Source: Actinosynnema sp. ALI-1.44 (GTDB lineage Bacteria; Actinomycetota; Actinomycetes; Mycobacteriales; Pseudonocardiaceae). Taken from it: DNA of 64,000 nucleotides. Below, in pieces: positions 8,088 through 17,179 of this stretch (position 1 is its first letter; each line of letters opens with the position of its first letter). A program made the position numbers and the translations under genes. The stretch spans positions 62,001-126,000 of the forward strand of contig NZ_MTQO01000045.1 in NCBI RefSeq assembly GCF_001984155.1. Reading direction: 5' to 3'. Below the pieces are notes generated by a model. That model ran no database searches, was not told the origin of the DNA, and worked only from the letters and a program-made list of their open reading frames with translations.

Positions 8088-9146
8088 CTAGCCGAACAGC
8101 AGACCCAGTTCAGCCGGGGCGACCTCGTCGAGCTGGGCGTACGTGCACGATTGCGGCGTCCGGTCGTGGCGGAACCGCACCAGTCGGCTGCCGTGCCGGA
8201 ACCGTCTGCCCTGCACGTGCTCGTAACGCACCTCGGCCACCCATTCGGGCCGCAACGGCTCCCACGACAGGTCCTTGCCCACCGCCCATCGGCTGTACGC
8301 GCCGGGGATGCGTTGCTCGGCGTGGGCCTGCGCCCATTCACGCCACGGGTGCTCCGCCAGCGCGTTCTCACGAAGCGGCGCGAGCTCGGTCACCAGCTCA
8401 CGGCGACGCGCCGCCGTGAAACTCGTGGCCACGCCGACGTGGTGCATCGTGCCCTTGTCGTCGAACAGGCCGAGCAACAGCGAGCCGACCGACTCGCCGT
8501 CCTTGTGCCAGCGGAAGCCCGCGACGACGCAGTCCGCCGTGCGCTCGTGCTTGACCTTCCACATCACGCGTTTGTCCGGCTCGTAGGGGTGGTCGACCGG
8601 TTTGGCCATCACCCCGTCGAACCCCGCGCCCTCGAACCGGGTGAACCAGTCCTGCGCGACGTCCGGATCCGTGGTCAACGGGGTCAGGTGCACACGTGCC
8701 AGCTTGTCGTCGAGCACGCTCTCCAGCAGACGGCGGCGCTCGCCGAACGGCTCGTCCATCAGCGAGCGGTCGTCCAGCGCCAGCAGGTCGAAGGCGACGA
8801 AACTCGCCGGTGTCTCGGCGGCCAGCTTGTTCACCCGTGACGCCGCCGGGTGCAGGCGCAGCTGCAACACCTCGAAGTCGAGGCCCGCGTCGGTCACGAT
8901 GACGATCTCACCGTCCACTACGCACCGTCGCGGCAGGGCTTCGCGCAGCAACTCGACCAGTTCCGGGAAGTACCGGGTCAACGGCCGGTCGTTGCGCGAA
9001 CCCAGCTCGATCTCGTCGCCGTCCCGGAACACCACGCACCGGAACCCGTCCCACTTCGGCTCGTAGCTCAGCCCCGGCGTGCGCGGCACTTCGTGCACGG
9101 CCTTGGCCAGCATCGGCTTCACCGGAGGCATCACGGGCAGGTCCAC
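8088..9146 (-). CDS. ligC: ATP-dependent DNA ligase, LigC type
   Basis: Stand-alone ATP-dependent ligase of 352 aa, the size of mycobacterial LigC. Motif I is EPKWDGFR (adenylated Lys, about residue 31), motif III FVAFDLLALD, motif IV EGAGFDGVMAKP and motif V WKVKH, followed by the OB-fold domain (about 215-340). LigC proteins work in NHEJ-type or base-excision repair alongside LigD/Ku; neither is in this window. The gene starts 23 nt after the permease gene stop on the same strand and precedes the phosphodiesterase-like gene. Confidence 0.93.
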   Translation of the reverse strand: MDLPVMPPVKPMLAKAVHEVPRTPGLSYEPKWDGFRCVVFRDGDEIELGSRNDRPLTRYFPELVELLREALPRRCVVDGEIVIVTDAGLDFEVLQLRLHPAASRVNKLAAETPASFVAFDLLALDDRSLMDEPFGERRRLLESVLDDKLARVHLTPLTTDPDVAQDWFTRFEGAGFDGVMAKPVDHPYEPDKRVMWKVKHERTADCVVAGFRWHKDGESVGSLLLGLFDDKGTMHHVGVATSFTAARRRELVTELAPLRENALAEHPWREWAQAHAEQRIPGAYSRWAVGKDLSWEPLRPEWVAEVRYEHVQGRRFRHGSRLVRFRHDRTPQSCTYAQLDEVAPAELGLLFG

Positions 9147-9168
9147 GTCTGCGACCCTAAAGCACTGA

Positions 9169-10338
9169 TCAGGGCGACGCGAGCGCTTCGGTCGGGGTCA
9201 GCGCGGATGCCCGGACCGCCGGGTACATCCCGGCGAGCACCCCGACGACGACCGACGCCGTCAGCCCGCCGAGCACCGCCGCGCCGGGAATGACCAGCGG
9301 CCACCCCTGCAGGTGCGCGTACGCCGCCGTGCCCGCGACGCCCAGCGCCCCGCCCGCGATCCCGCCCAGTCCACACAGGACCACGGACTCGGTGAGGAAC
9401 TGGCCGCGGATCTGCCCCTTGCTCGCGCCGATCGCACGGCGCAGACCGATTTCCCGTTTGCGCTCCAGCACCGAGATGACCATCGTGTTGGCCACGCCGA
9501 TCCCGCCGACCACCAACGCGACCCCGGCGAGGCCCAGCAGCAGCGTGCCGAACGCGTTCTGGGTGATCCGCTTGGCGGCCAACGCGTCCGACGGCCGGTT
9601 GACCTGGACGAGCCCCGGCTGCTCGGGGTTCAGTGTCCTCGGCAGCACCTGGCGGACGTCGTCGATCGCCGCCTCGTCCGCCCGGACGTAGACGACCGTC
9701 GGCCTGCCGTCGAACGCGAGCTGGGCCCTGGCCGCGTCCCAGCCGATCAGCACGGACCGTTCGACCTCGGGGGCCAGCGGCATCGGGCCGAGCACGCCGA
9801 TCACCGTGAACCACTTGTCCCCCAGCCTGATCCGCGGATTCCCGGACGCGCCGGTGATGCCGAGCCACGTGGCCGACTTGCTGCCGAGCACCACGGTCGG
9901 GAACCGTTCGGTCGCCCGGCTCAGGAACTGTCCCGAATGGACGGAACCGCCGAGCACGGACAGCAGGTCCGGGGTGGCGGCCAGGGTCGTGATGCCGGAG
10001 CCCTGGGTGGACACGTCGGTCCGGCGGACCTCGGCGTGCACGTTGGCCACCCCGCTCGCGGTGCGGACCGGGGCGATCCGGCGGGCCATGTCGACCGATC
10101 CCGGCGGCATCCCGGCTTGCTTGCCCGCGACCTGGTCCGGCACGGCCTGGGCGCGCAGCAGGTTCGGGCCCAGCGCGGCGAGTTCGTCCACCACGGCCCG
10201 CTGGCTGGACGCCGGGATGCCGATGACCACGAGCATGGTCGCGATGCCGATCGAGATCCCCAGCGCGGCGAGGACCGCGCGCGACGGCCTGGTCCGCAGT
10301 CGTGCGAACCCCAGCGACAGCAGGTCAAGCGGCGACAT
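9169..10338 (-). CDS. MacB/FtsX-type ABC transporter permease
   Basis: Permease of 389 aa with the MacB topology. One N-terminal membrane helix (about 18-38, [21 protein letters not shown]) is followed by a large extracytoplasmic MacB_PCD domain (about 40-265) and three C-terminal helices, with [20 protein letters not shown] before the second, as in FtsX proteins. The ATG at 10338 has GGAG 6 nt upstream and overlaps the ATPase gene by 14 nt. It is the last gene of the lipoprotein-adaptor-ATPase-permease set. In MacAB systems such permeases work by mechanotransmission to export peptides or drugs; the substrate here is unknown. Confidence 0.93.
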   Translation of the reverse strand: MSPLDLLSLGFARLRTRPSRAVLAALGISIGIATMLVVIGIPASSQRAVVDELAALGPNLLRAQAVPDQVAGKQAGMPPGSVDMARRIAPVRTASGVANVHAEVRRTDVSTQGSGITTLAATPDLLSVLGGSVHSGQFLSRATERFPTVVLGSKSATWLGITGASGNPRIRLGDKWFTVIGVLGPMPLAPEVERSVLIGWDAARAQLAFDGRPTVVYVRADEAAIDDVRQVLPRTLNPEQPGLVQVNRPSDALAAKRITQNAFGTLLLGLAGVALVVGGIGVANTMVISVLERKREIGLRRAIGASKGQIRGQFLTESVVLCGLGGIAGGALGVAGTAAYAHLQGWPLVIPGAAVLGGLTASVVVGVLAGMYPAVRASALTPTEALASP

Positions 10339-11014
10339 GGGCAGCTCCGCTGTCAGCTTGGATCCGGCCGTCACGGATCCGCACCACCCGTGGCATGCGC
10401 ACGGCGATCTCCCGGTCGTGTGTGATCACGGCGATCGTGGTTCCGGCTAAGTGCAACTCGGTCAGCAGGTCCAGCACCGCGTGCCCGTTCGCGGTGTCCA
10501 GCGCACCTGTCGGTTCGTCCGCCAGCACCAGCGCGGGCCGGTTCACCAGGGCTCTCGCGATCGCGACGCGTTGCCGTTCGCCGCCGGAAAGCTGGTGCGG
10601 CAGATGCTTCGCCCGGTTCACCAAACCCACTCGTGCCAACGCATCCATAGCCGCCGGTCGCCTGTTGCGCCGGGGCACACCGGCGTACAGCAGGCCAGTC
10701 GCCACGTTGTCGGCCGCGGTCTGGCTGTCGTCGAGGTGGAACTGCTGGAAGACGAACCCGATCTGCTTGCCCCGCAACGCCGAAAGCCGACGATCGGACA
10801 GCGTGGTCACGTCCTGCCCCTCCAGTTCCACGGTTCCGGACGTCGGCGTGTCCAGCGTGCCCATCAGGTGCAGCAAGGTGGACTTGCCCGAGCCGGACGG
10901 GCCGACGATGGCCAGGAGCTCGCCGTGGCTGATCGTCAGGTCCACGTGATCGAGCGCGCGGACCCCGCCCGCGTAGTGCTTGCTCACGTCGTCCAGGCGC
11001 AGCACAGGCGTCAC
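10325..11014 (-). CDS. ABC transporter ATPase, MacB/LolD type
   Basis: ATPase of 229 aa with all nucleotide-binding motifs: Walker [11 protein letters not shown]-loop FVFQQFHL, signature [15 protein letters not shown], Walker [13 protein letters not shown] and switch His in VITHDREIA. The DEPTGALD wording is characteristic of the MacB/LolD/FtsE branch. It overlaps the upstream adaptor gene by 4 nt and the downstream permease by 14 nt, so the three are one translationally coupled unit. Confidence 0.96.
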   Translation of the reverse strand: MTPVLRLDDVSKHYAGGVRALDHVDLTISHGELLAIVGPSGSGKSTLLHLMGTLDTPTSGTVELEGQDVTTLSDRRLSALRGKQIGFVFQQFHLDDSQTAADNVATGLLYAGVPRRNRRPAAMDALARVGLVNRAKHLPHQLSGGERQRVAIARALVNRPALVLADEPTGALDTANGHAVLDLLTELHLAGTTIAVITHDREIAVRMPRVVRIRDGRIQADSGAAHVAA

Positions 11015-12048
11015 GACGCCGTCACCACCTTCGTGCCCTCGGCGATCCCGGCGCCGCTGACCTCGACCATCCCGTTGGCGAACATGCCGGTCTGCACGGC
11101 CACCAGCTTGCCGTCGGACACCGTCTGCAGCGCGTAACCGCCTTCCTTCAGCGCCAACAGAGCCGTGACGGGCACGGCCAGCACACCCGTCCTGGTCGCG
11201 CCCGCGAGTTTGATCGTGACCGAGCCATCCGCCTTGGCGACCGCGGTGGGGTCGTCCACTGTGATCGTGACCGCCACCTTGTCGCCACCGGGCGCCGAGT
11301 CCTTCGCGGTGGCCTTGGTGATGCCCGCGACCACACCGGTGGTCCTGCCGTCAGGCCACGAGATGTCCACTTTGGTACCGCTGGTGACGCCGGATGTGTC
11401 GTTCGGGCCCAGTGACAACGTCACGACCTTGGCATCCGAGGTGACACCGAGCAGCGGACCGTCGGCGGCCGTGCCCAGTTGGGCCGTGACCGTGCCGACA
11501 CGGACCGGTGCGGGCAGGACGACGACGTCAGGCAGGTCCAGGATCCCGGTCTCGTCCACCTTCAGCGCCTTCTGCCACTTCCTGATCGCGGCCTGCGACG
11601 CGGCGGTGAACGTGTCCATCCTGCCTGCCGCCTGACCCAGGTATCCCATGGCGGCCAGGTTCTGGTTGACCACCTTGACGTCAGGCCCTTTGATCCCCGG
11701 CGCGTCGAGCTTGCGGTAGGTCGGCGTGTCCCCGACGAACAGCACCGCCGGCCGGTTATCCACTTTGTACAGGACGCCGCCGCGGCCGATCTTCGTCCCG
11801 GCGGCGGGCAGCCAGGTGACCGTACCGGGGACGCGCGACTTCACCGGCATCTCGTCACCGAAGCCCAGCGACCCGGTGAAGTCCTGGGACGACGACAGAT
11901 CCGTGCGCACCACAGACGTGGTCTTGGCTTGCTCCGGCCCATCAGCCGTAGCTGTGGGTTGCTTGCCGCCCATCAGGGTCACGGTTACCACTCCGGCGGT
12001 CACGACGACCAGTGCGCCAACCGTGCCGACAACGGCCCTGCGCCTCAC
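11011..12048 (-). CDS. MacA/HlyD-like adaptor with an inserted peptidoglycan-binding domain
   Basis: Membrane-anchored extracytoplasmic adaptor of 345 aa. An N-terminal helix (about 6-26) is followed by a barrel/lipoyl-like region ([21 protein letters not shown]). A peptidoglycan-binding-domain-1-like stretch ([15 protein letters not shown] ... [18 protein letters not shown]) takes the place of the coiled-coil hairpin of Gram-negative MacA, and beta-barrel modules follow. In Gram-positive bacteria such adaptors are thought to link the permease to the wall. It overlaps the lipoprotein gene by 4 nt and the ATPase gene by 4 nt. Confidence 0.88.
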   Translation of the reverse strand: MRRRAVVGTVGALVVVTAGVVTVTLMGGKQPTATADGPEQAKTTSVVRTDLSSSQDFTGSLGFGDEMPVKSRVPGTVTWLPAAGTKIGRGGVLYKVDNRPAVLFVGDTPTYRKLDAPGIKGPDVKVVNQNLAAMGYLGQAAGRMDTFTAASQAAIRKWQKALKVDETGILDLPDVVVLPAPVRVGTVTAQLGTAADGPLLGVTSDAKVVTLSLGPNDTSGVTSGTKVDISWPDGRTTGVVAGITKATAKDSAPGGDKVAVTITVDDPTAVAKADGSVTIKLAGATRTGVLAVPVTALLALKEGGYALQTVSDGKLVAVQTGMFANGMVEVSGAGIAEGTKVVTAS

Positions 12049-12596
12049 TTGTACCCGCCCGCAGCGACTTCCTGCTCACACTTCGACGTGAACTTGAGGC
12101 CCTTGTCGATCGAGTCCTGGTCGTTCTGCGGTCCGCCGAACGACGGGCCGACCATGCCGCTCTCCTCGTTCTTGTCGACCTCGACGAACTTGACGCCCTT
12201 GGCACGCAGGCACGACACCACACGCCGGTTGAAGTCGAACGCCTCCGGGTTGTTGATGTCGTTCTCCCAGGCGGGCAGGGGCAGCAGCGGATCGCAGGCC
12301 TTGGCCGCCGCGTCGAGCTTGTCCTTGGGCGGCTTGGGCACGGTGGGGTCACGCACCGCGATGCCGTGCTCGGACATGCATTTGCGATACGGGTCGTAGA
12401 GCGCTTTCTGTTCGTCGTCGGTCATGTCGATCCGGAACCGGGGCCGTTCCTGCGCCTGCCTGCCGGACACGGGCGGGCTCGTGTCGCTGGTCCGGACGGA
12501 CGCGACTTGCGGCGGCACGGCCTCGGGCTGGGCGGAGCAGGCACCGACCGCGGCCGCGCCCAGCAGGACGGCGGTGATCGCGAGACGATGGTTCAT
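12045..12596 (-). CDS. Small lipoprotein of the MacAB-like operon
   Basis: Lipoprotein of 183 aa, MNHRLAITAVLLGAAAVGAC with lipobox VGAC. The mature part contains two Cys-bearing segments (LYDPYRKCMSEHGIAV and AAAKACDPLLPLP), with further Cys in VVSCLRAKGVKFV and KFTSKCEQEVAAG, so disulfides are likely. Actinobacterial ABC-export operons often carry a lipoprotein of this style, but I do not know a function. It sits 24 nt downstream of the kinase gene and overlaps the adaptor gene by 4 nt. Confidence 0.85.
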   Translation of the reverse strand: MNHRLAITAVLLGAAAVGACSAQPEAVPPQVASVRTSDTSPPVSGRQAQERPRFRIDMTDDEQKALYDPYRKCMSEHGIAVRDPTVPKPPKDKLDAAAKACDPLLPLPAWENDINNPEAFDFNRRVVSCLRAKGVKFVEVDKNEESGMVGPSFGGPQNDQDSIDKGLKFTSKCEQEVAAGGYK

Positions 12597-12620
12597 GCCG
12601 ACGAATCTGCCGGACGATCA

Positions 12621-14411
12621 TCAGGAACCTGTCAGGAACTTGTCGTCCGCCGGTATTCGCAGGGTGAAAGTCGAGCCGTGGCCGAGTTCGCTGGCCGCGG
12701 TGGCCGTACCGCCGTGGGCCTCGGCCAGTTGCCGGACGATGGCCAGGCCGAGGCCGGAGCCGCCGGACTGCCGGGTTCGGGACTTCTCGGCACGCCAGAA
12801 CCGGTCGAACACCTTCGACAGGTCCGCGGCGCCGATCCCGGTGCCCGTGTCGGTGACGTCGATGGTCACCCAGCCGTCGTCCTGGCGGCCCGTGATCGTG
12901 ACGCAGCCGCCGGGCTCCGTGTGCCGCAACGCGTTCGTCACGAGATTGCCCACCGCTTGGCGCAGGCGTACCGGATCCGCGTCCAGTTCGGGATCACCGC
13001 GCACCTCGACAGTGAGCCGCACTCCCCCGCCGTGCTGCCGGTGCGCCGCGGCGACCTGGCCGAGCAGTTCGGCCAGGTGCACGCGTTCCTTGTGCAGCCG
13101 CAGCCTGCCCGCGTCGGCCATCGCCAGGTCCTGCAAGTCGTCCACGATGTGCTGCAGCATCAGCGCTTCCTCCATGAGCGACGACACGAGCGCCTGGTCG
13201 GGCCGGGTCACGCCGTCCTGTGCCGCTTCCAGCCAGCCGCGGATGTTGCTCAACGGCGTGCGTAGTTCGTGCGCGATGTCGCTGACCATCGCCTTGCGCT
13301 GGCCCTCAAGCCGTTCCCGGTTGTCGGCCATGTCGTTGAACGCCACCGCGAGTTCGGTGATCTCGTCGGATCCGGTCACCCGTACCCGTGCGGAGTCGTC
13401 GCCGTCCCGCATCCGCCGGGCCGCACCGGTCAACGCGCGCAAAGGCCGTACCAGGCGGGCACCGGCGAACACGGAGGCTGCCACCGTAACCAACAGCACG
13501 AGCGAGGCCACCCCGATGATCCGCCACCGGCTGGTCGCGGACAGGTCGAAACCAGCGGACGCCTGGCTCGGCGTGTTGACGAACAACAACGCGGCAGGCG
13601 CGACAAAGGGACGCAGTTGCTCACGCCGCGCGGTCGAGAAACAGTCCGTGACCACCCCGAGACGGTCATCTGTGATGCGCTCGGCACCCTCAGCGGGGGC
13701 GGTCGCGACCGGTCGCCCGTTCTGGTCGAGCACGGCGGTCACGGACGGCTGGCCTTTGCCCGCCAAGCAGGCATTGGTCAACTGCGTGAGGCCTGCCAGC
13801 GCTACCGTTTCCGTGGGCGTCGGGGCCGTCAGGTCGACACCGCTCGCACACGAACGCGCCCCAGCGATCGCACCGTCCGGCAGGCGGAGCACAGTCCGGC
13901 CACTGGGCAGTTCCTCGCTGGATCCGTAGCCGAACCGGACGCGCACACAGGAAAGCACTGTCCCGGTGGCGGATCTGAGCCTGCCCTGCTCGTCCGGAGT
14001 GAGCTTGAACGGCCCCACCGCGCGCGCATCGACGCGGTCACCGGGCTGTCCGGCGGACAGCACAGGGTCGACGGCGAGCGGATCGACCACAGCGTTCGGC
14101 TTGTCCGGCAACGGCTGCCCGCCGACGAGCACCGCACGGTCCGAAGTGGCCAGTGCGATCAGCCTGCCGGTCTGGTCGCCGAGCGCCCGGACCACCGGTT
14201 CGACACCCGACCAGTCCTTGTGGGTCGCGGCGTAGCCGACCAAGGTGTCGTAGATCCTGGCGTCGTCGGCCAGCGCTTGCCCCTGTGCTTGTTTGATCGC
14301 CACCGTGGTGGTCTGCGCCGCGAGCCACGCCGTTGCCGCGATGGCGCACAAGGCCACCACGATCGACACCACCAGCAGCCGGACAAGCAGGCTGCGTCGC
14401 TTAGCTGCCAT
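12621..14411 (-). CDS. Sensor histidine kinase (HAMP-HisKA-HATPase)
   Basis: Kinase of 596 aa. TM1 lies at about 10-32, an extracytoplasmic sensor domain of about 260 residues with several Cys follows, then TM2 (about 297-317), HAMP (about 320-372), HisKA with phospho-acceptor H381 in VSDIAHELRTPLSN, and HATPase with the N-box (AVGNLVTNALRHTEPGG), G1 DTGTGIG, F-box FDRFWRAEKSRTRQSGGSG and G2 GLGLAIVRQL. All catalytic motifs are intact. It overlaps its regulator gene by 11 nt and precedes the lipoprotein-adaptor-ATPase-permease genes, so it probably senses a substrate or damage relevant to that transporter. Confidence 0.95.
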   Translation of the reverse strand: MAAKRRSLLVRLLVVSIVVALCAIAATAWLAAQTTTVAIKQAQGQALADDARIYDTLVGYAATHKDWSGVEPVVRALGDQTGRLIALATSDRAVLVGGQPLPDKPNAVVDPLAVDPVLSAGQPGDRVDARAVGPFKLTPDEQGRLRSATGTVLSCVRVRFGYGSSEELPSGRTVLRLPDGAIAGARSCASGVDLTAPTPTETVALAGLTQLTNACLAGKGQPSVTAVLDQNGRPVATAPAEGAERITDDRLGVVTDCFSTARREQLRPFVAPAALLFVNTPSQASAGFDLSATSRWRIIGVASLVLLVTVAASVFAGARLVRPLRALTGAARRMRDGDDSARVRVTGSDEITELAVAFNDMADNRERLEGQRKAMVSDIAHELRTPLSNIRGWLEAAQDGVTRPDQALVSSLMEEALMLQHIVDDLQDLAMADAGRLRLHKERVHLAELLGQVAAAHRQHGGGVRLTVEVRGDPELDADPVRLRQAVGNLVTNALRHTEPGGCVTITGRQDDGWVTIDVTDTGTGIGAADLSKVFDRFWRAEKSRTRQSGGSGLGLAIVRQLAEAHGGTATAASELGHGSTFTLRIPADDKFLTGS

Positions 14412-15090
14412 CGGTCAGCTTGTAGCCGACGCCGTAGACCGTCATCAGACGAGTCGGCCTGCGCGGGTTGGGCTCGATCTTCTTGCGCAGGTTCATCACG
14501 TGCACATCGATGGTCCGCGTGGTGATGAACTTGTCGAAGCCGTGCAGGTGCTCCAGCAGTTGCGCACGGGTGAACACGCGCTCGGGCTGCGCGGCCAGCG
14601 TGGCCATCAGCCGGAACTCCCCCGGTGTGCACGGGATCACCGCGCCGTCGCTGACCAGTTCGTGGCGGTCTGGATCGACCACCAGGGCACCGACCCGCAA
14701 CACGCGGTCCTCCTCGGCGCGTTTCGGTGCGGTCCGGCGCAACAAGGTGCGCACCCGCGCCATCAGCTCCCGTGGGCTGAACGGCTTGGTGACGTAGTCG
14801 TCGGCGCCGAGGTCGAGCCCGAGCAGCAGATCGTCCTCCGTGGAACGCGCGGTCAGCATCAGCACCGGCACGTCGGACTCGCGCCGCAGGATCCGGCAGA
14901 CGTCCAGACCATCCACCCCGGGCAGCATCACGTCGAGGACCAGCAGGTCCGGCCGCTGTTCACGGACCTCGTCGAGCGCGCACCGGCCGTCGTGCACGAC
15001 CGTGACGGTGTGGTGCTCCCGTTCGAGGTACCGGCGCACCAGCTCAGCCTGCTTGTGGTCGTCCTCGGCCAGCACGACGTGAGCACACAT
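14401..15090 (-). CDS. OmpR-family response regulator of the MacAB-like locus
   Basis: Regulator of 229 aa. The receiver starts MCAHVVLAEDD, with acidic residues at 9-11, D53 in LLVLDVMLPG and K102 in DDYVTKPF. The winged helix (about 130-225) has TPGEFRLMATL and MTVYGVGYKL. The ATG at 15088-15090 directly precedes the first receiver strand; the open frame upstream of it shows no homology. It heads a minus-strand run of six genes (regulator, kinase, lipoprotein, adaptor, ATPase, permease) with overlaps or short gaps throughout, suggesting control of the transporter and of itself. Confidence 0.95.
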   Translation of the reverse strand: MCAHVVLAEDDHKQAELVRRYLEREHHTVTVVHDGRCALDEVREQRPDLLVLDVMLPGVDGLDVCRILRRESDVPVLMLTARSTEDDLLLGLDLGADDYVTKPFSPRELMARVRTLLRRTAPKRAEEDRVLRVGALVVDPDRHELVSDGAVIPCTPGEFRLMATLAAQPERVFTRAQLLEHLHGFDKFITTRTIDVHVMNLRKKIEPNPRRPTRLMTVYGVGYKLTDGS

Positions 15091-15172
15091 GAGCCCGATG
15101 ATAAGGCGAAACAGGCGGCAGACCGGTGACCATGACAAGACGCTGACAATCCACTCCGGACCAGAGCCTGTG

Positions 15173-15505
15173 TCAAAGCCCCTTGGCGATCGCCAGCCCG
15201 AGCCCGGCCGCCGCGAGACCGACGACGACGCTGAGCCCGACGTTCAGCGCGGCGGCCCGGTACTCCTTGCGCTCCACGAGCTGAAGTGTTTCGTAGCCGA
15301 ACGTGCTGTACGTCGTGAGCGCACCGCAGAACCCGGTACCGACCAGCGCGTGGACCCCGCCGGCAGCTCCGGCGACCAGGCCGAGCAGGAAACTCCCGGC
15401 GACGTTGACCACGAACGTGCCCCACGGGCTGCGCACCGCGCGGCTGACCAGGTAGCGCACCGGCGCGCCGACCATCGCGCCGAGAACCACGAAGAGCGCT
15501 GTCAC
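15173..15505 (-). CDS. crcB: Fluoride channel subunit, FluC/CrcB family (second copy)
   Basis: Four-helix membrane protein of 110 aa with the FluC signatures GAPVRYLVSR, WGTFVVNVAGSFLLGL and GFCGALTTYSTFGYE. FluC works as an antiparallel dimer that expels cytosolic fluoride. Here two unequal genes overlap by 4 nt (GTGA), the arrangement expected for a heterodimer whose subunits have opposite orientations. The GTG at 15503-15505 is the only start giving a family-length product. Confidence 0.93.
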   Translation of the reverse strand: MTALFVVLGAMVGAPVRYLVSRAVRSPWGTFVVNVAGSFLLGLVAGAAGGVHALVGTGFCGALTTYSTFGYETLQLVERKEYRAAALNVGLSVVVGLAAAGLGLAIAKGL

Positions 15506-15879
15506 GCGCGCCTCGCCAGCCGCCGGACCAGCCACACCCCGGCGGCCACCGCCAAGAGGGCCGCGACGAGCGTCCCGACCAGGTAGGCGCCGGCCAGCCA
15601 CGGTGACACCGGCAGCAACTGGTCCGTCTCGACGGCGTACGTCGAGAACGTGGTGAACCCGCCGAGCACGCCGACGCCGAGGAACGGCCGCACGAGCCGG
15701 TGCGCCCGGATCGTCTCGGTCACCAGCACCATCAGCACACCGATCAGGAAACACCCGAGCACGTTGATCCCGAACGTGCCCCACGGCGTCGGCGCGACGA
15801 GACCGACCAGGTACCGCACGAGCGCGCCGAACCCGCCACCGATCGACACGACCGCGATGATCGGGAGCTCGGAGCGCAC
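15502..15879 (-). CDS. crcB: Fluoride channel subunit, FluC/CrcB family (first copy)
   Basis: FluC subunit of 125 aa with GGGFGALVRYLVG, TPWGTFGINVLGCFLIG and GVLGGFTTFSTYAVE, four predicted membrane helices and a basic C-terminus (VRRLARRA). It overlaps the second crcB gene by 4 nt. Fluoride riboswitches often precede crcB in other bacteria. The 20 bp gap to the VOC gene upstream is too short for one, so any control must come from the promoter of the VOC gene or be constitutive. Confidence 0.93.
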   Translation of the reverse strand: MRSELPIIAVVSIGGGFGALVRYLVGLVAPTPWGTFGINVLGCFLIGVLMVLVTETIRAHRLVRPFLGVGVLGGFTTFSTYAVETDQLLPVSPWLAGAYLVGTLVAALLAVAAGVWLVRRLARRA

Positions 15880-15899
15880 ACGGACACCCTACGCAGGTG

Positions 15900-16274
15900 T
15901 CAGGCGTACGGCGCGGTGATGATCTCCATGTTGTGGCCGTCCGGGTCGTCGAAGTACACGCCACGACCGCCGTACAGGTGGTTGATCTCGTTCGGCTTGT
16001 CGTGGTGCGGATCGGCCCAGTACTGGATGCCCGCTGCCTTGATCCGGTCGAAGGAGGCGTCGAACTCCTCGTCGGTGACGAGGAACGCGCAGTGGTGCGA
16101 CTGGAAGTCGCGTGTGTCGTCGACGTAGTCGAGGGTGACGCCGTTGGAGACGACGACGGGGTAGAACGGACCCCACTGGGCACCGGCTTCGATGCCCAGG
16201 ATGTCGGCGATGAACTGGGCGGAGGCCTTGGCGTCCTTCGCCGGAACGACGATGTGGTTCAGTTCGATGGCCAT
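15900..16274 (-). CDS. VOC-family (glyoxalase/dioxygenase fold) protein
   Basis: Protein of 124 aa with two beta-alpha-beta-beta-beta modules. It opens MAIELNHIVVPAKD and ends GGRGVYFDDPDGHNMEIITAPY, the usual VOC metal-ligand positions being a His near the start, the His pair of FQSHHCAF and a Glu near the end (NMEI). Substrate unknown; members include glyoxalases, fosfomycin-resistance enzymes and extradiol dioxygenases. It lies 20 bp upstream of the crcB pair on the same strand. Confidence 0.85.
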   Translation of the reverse strand: MAIELNHIVVPAKDAKASAQFIADILGIEAGAQWGPFYPVVVSNGVTLDYVDDTRDFQSHHCAFLVTDEEFDASFDRIKAAGIQYWADPHHDKPNEINHLYGGRGVYFDDPDGHNMEIITAPYA

Positions 16275-17170
16275 GTCGCCGACGGTAGTCCCGGTGGCGA
16301 TGGGCCGTCAAAACCCCGGCCGGGCAACCGGCGGAGTTCGTCAGGTCGGCTACATTGTCCACTGTGTACACCAACTCCCGCTGGTGAACCGATATGCTCG
16401 CGGTACAGCCGTTTCGCAGTCACGCAGATCGACCAACCGGAGCGCCTGAAGGCGCTGAACACTGCGCGGCGGAACAGGTTTCACCTGCCCCAACCGCGCG
16501 ACAGTAGGTCGCCGCACCGAAGATCCCATCGTCAAATTTAGTTGTCCACAACTGACCAGTACCCTTTTGACCAGCCCCTACCCCCGATAGACTGGAGCAG
16601 GGACGCCCCCCGGGTTGGGTGGGGGACTGTTTATAGGTGGGACAGGGCTTCGTCGCAGTCGCGTTGCTCGTGCTTGGAAGTCTTTGTTGGTTGTGTTTCC
16701 CGGCCCAGGCCTGTGGTGTGGTCTGCGGGGCACGGTGACGGTCATGCCGCGGTGTCCCCCGGGTGAAAAGAAGGCCCTCGCCGGGAGCAGACCTCGGGGC
16801 AAAAGGTTCCTGGGGGGCGTTTCTCCCGACGCATGCTTTCATGACCCGGGGTTTCAGGGCGCGGGCGCCTCCTGCCCCGTCGACCTGCCCCAGGGAACCA
16901 CGGACTATCAAGAGGATCGGTATGGCTGTCGCCGGGGCTCTTTGGGCAGGCCGACCTCTTGACAGCCCATGGTTGGCTTCGCCCAGGCCGACGGGCAGGA
17001 GACACCCCCGAAGCCCCACTCTGCGCTAGCGCGCGCAGCTTGTATGGCCAAGTTCGCGCTGGCGCGCGGCCTGATGTGGGCTGCGGACGGTCACAAGTCG
17101 GCGCGTCTTTTAAGCCGCGCTTACTTGGGCTGGGATACAGGCTCCGCCCTTACAGCCGCGACCACGAAAG
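16275..17170. other. Long non-coding, hairpin-rich intergenic region
   Basis: About 900 bp without a believable gene. It contains a hairpin AGCGCC-tgaa-GGCGCT (16441-16456); a nested hairpin with outer arms GCGCGG (16464-16469) and CCGCGC (16494-16499) and inner arms CAGGT (16475-16479) and ACCTG (16483-16487); TTGTCCACA, a DnaA-box-like 9-mer (16542-16550); a promoter-like TTGACC (16567-16572) and TAGACT (16588-16593), with a short 15 nt spacer; CCCCGGGT (16757-16764) pairing with ACCCGGGG (16844-16851); and a long-range pair between 16871-16885 and 16986-16999. Open frames here lack RBS and family resemblance. It may hold a structured RNA or the remains of a mobile element. Confidence 0.45.
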
Positions 17171-17179
17171 TGTTCAGCT

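Noticed and set aside
15880-15899. Fluoride riboswitch upstream of the crcB pair
   Set aside because: The gap to the upstream gene is only 20 bp, too short for the riboswitch, and no matching pattern is seen.
16355-16550. TTGTCCACA at 16542-16550 and TTGTCCACT at 16355-16363 look like actinobacterial DnaA boxes, suggesting an origin
   Set aside because: Only one perfect and one near match, no cluster, no AT-rich unwinding region and no dnaA, dnaN or parAB genes nearby. A chance or titration site is likelier.
16420-17019. 199-codon minus-strand frame in the decayed region as a gene
   Set aside because: Composition is Pro/Arg/Gly-rich without pattern, no RBS, and it crosses several perfect hairpins. 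It is not convincing as protein.
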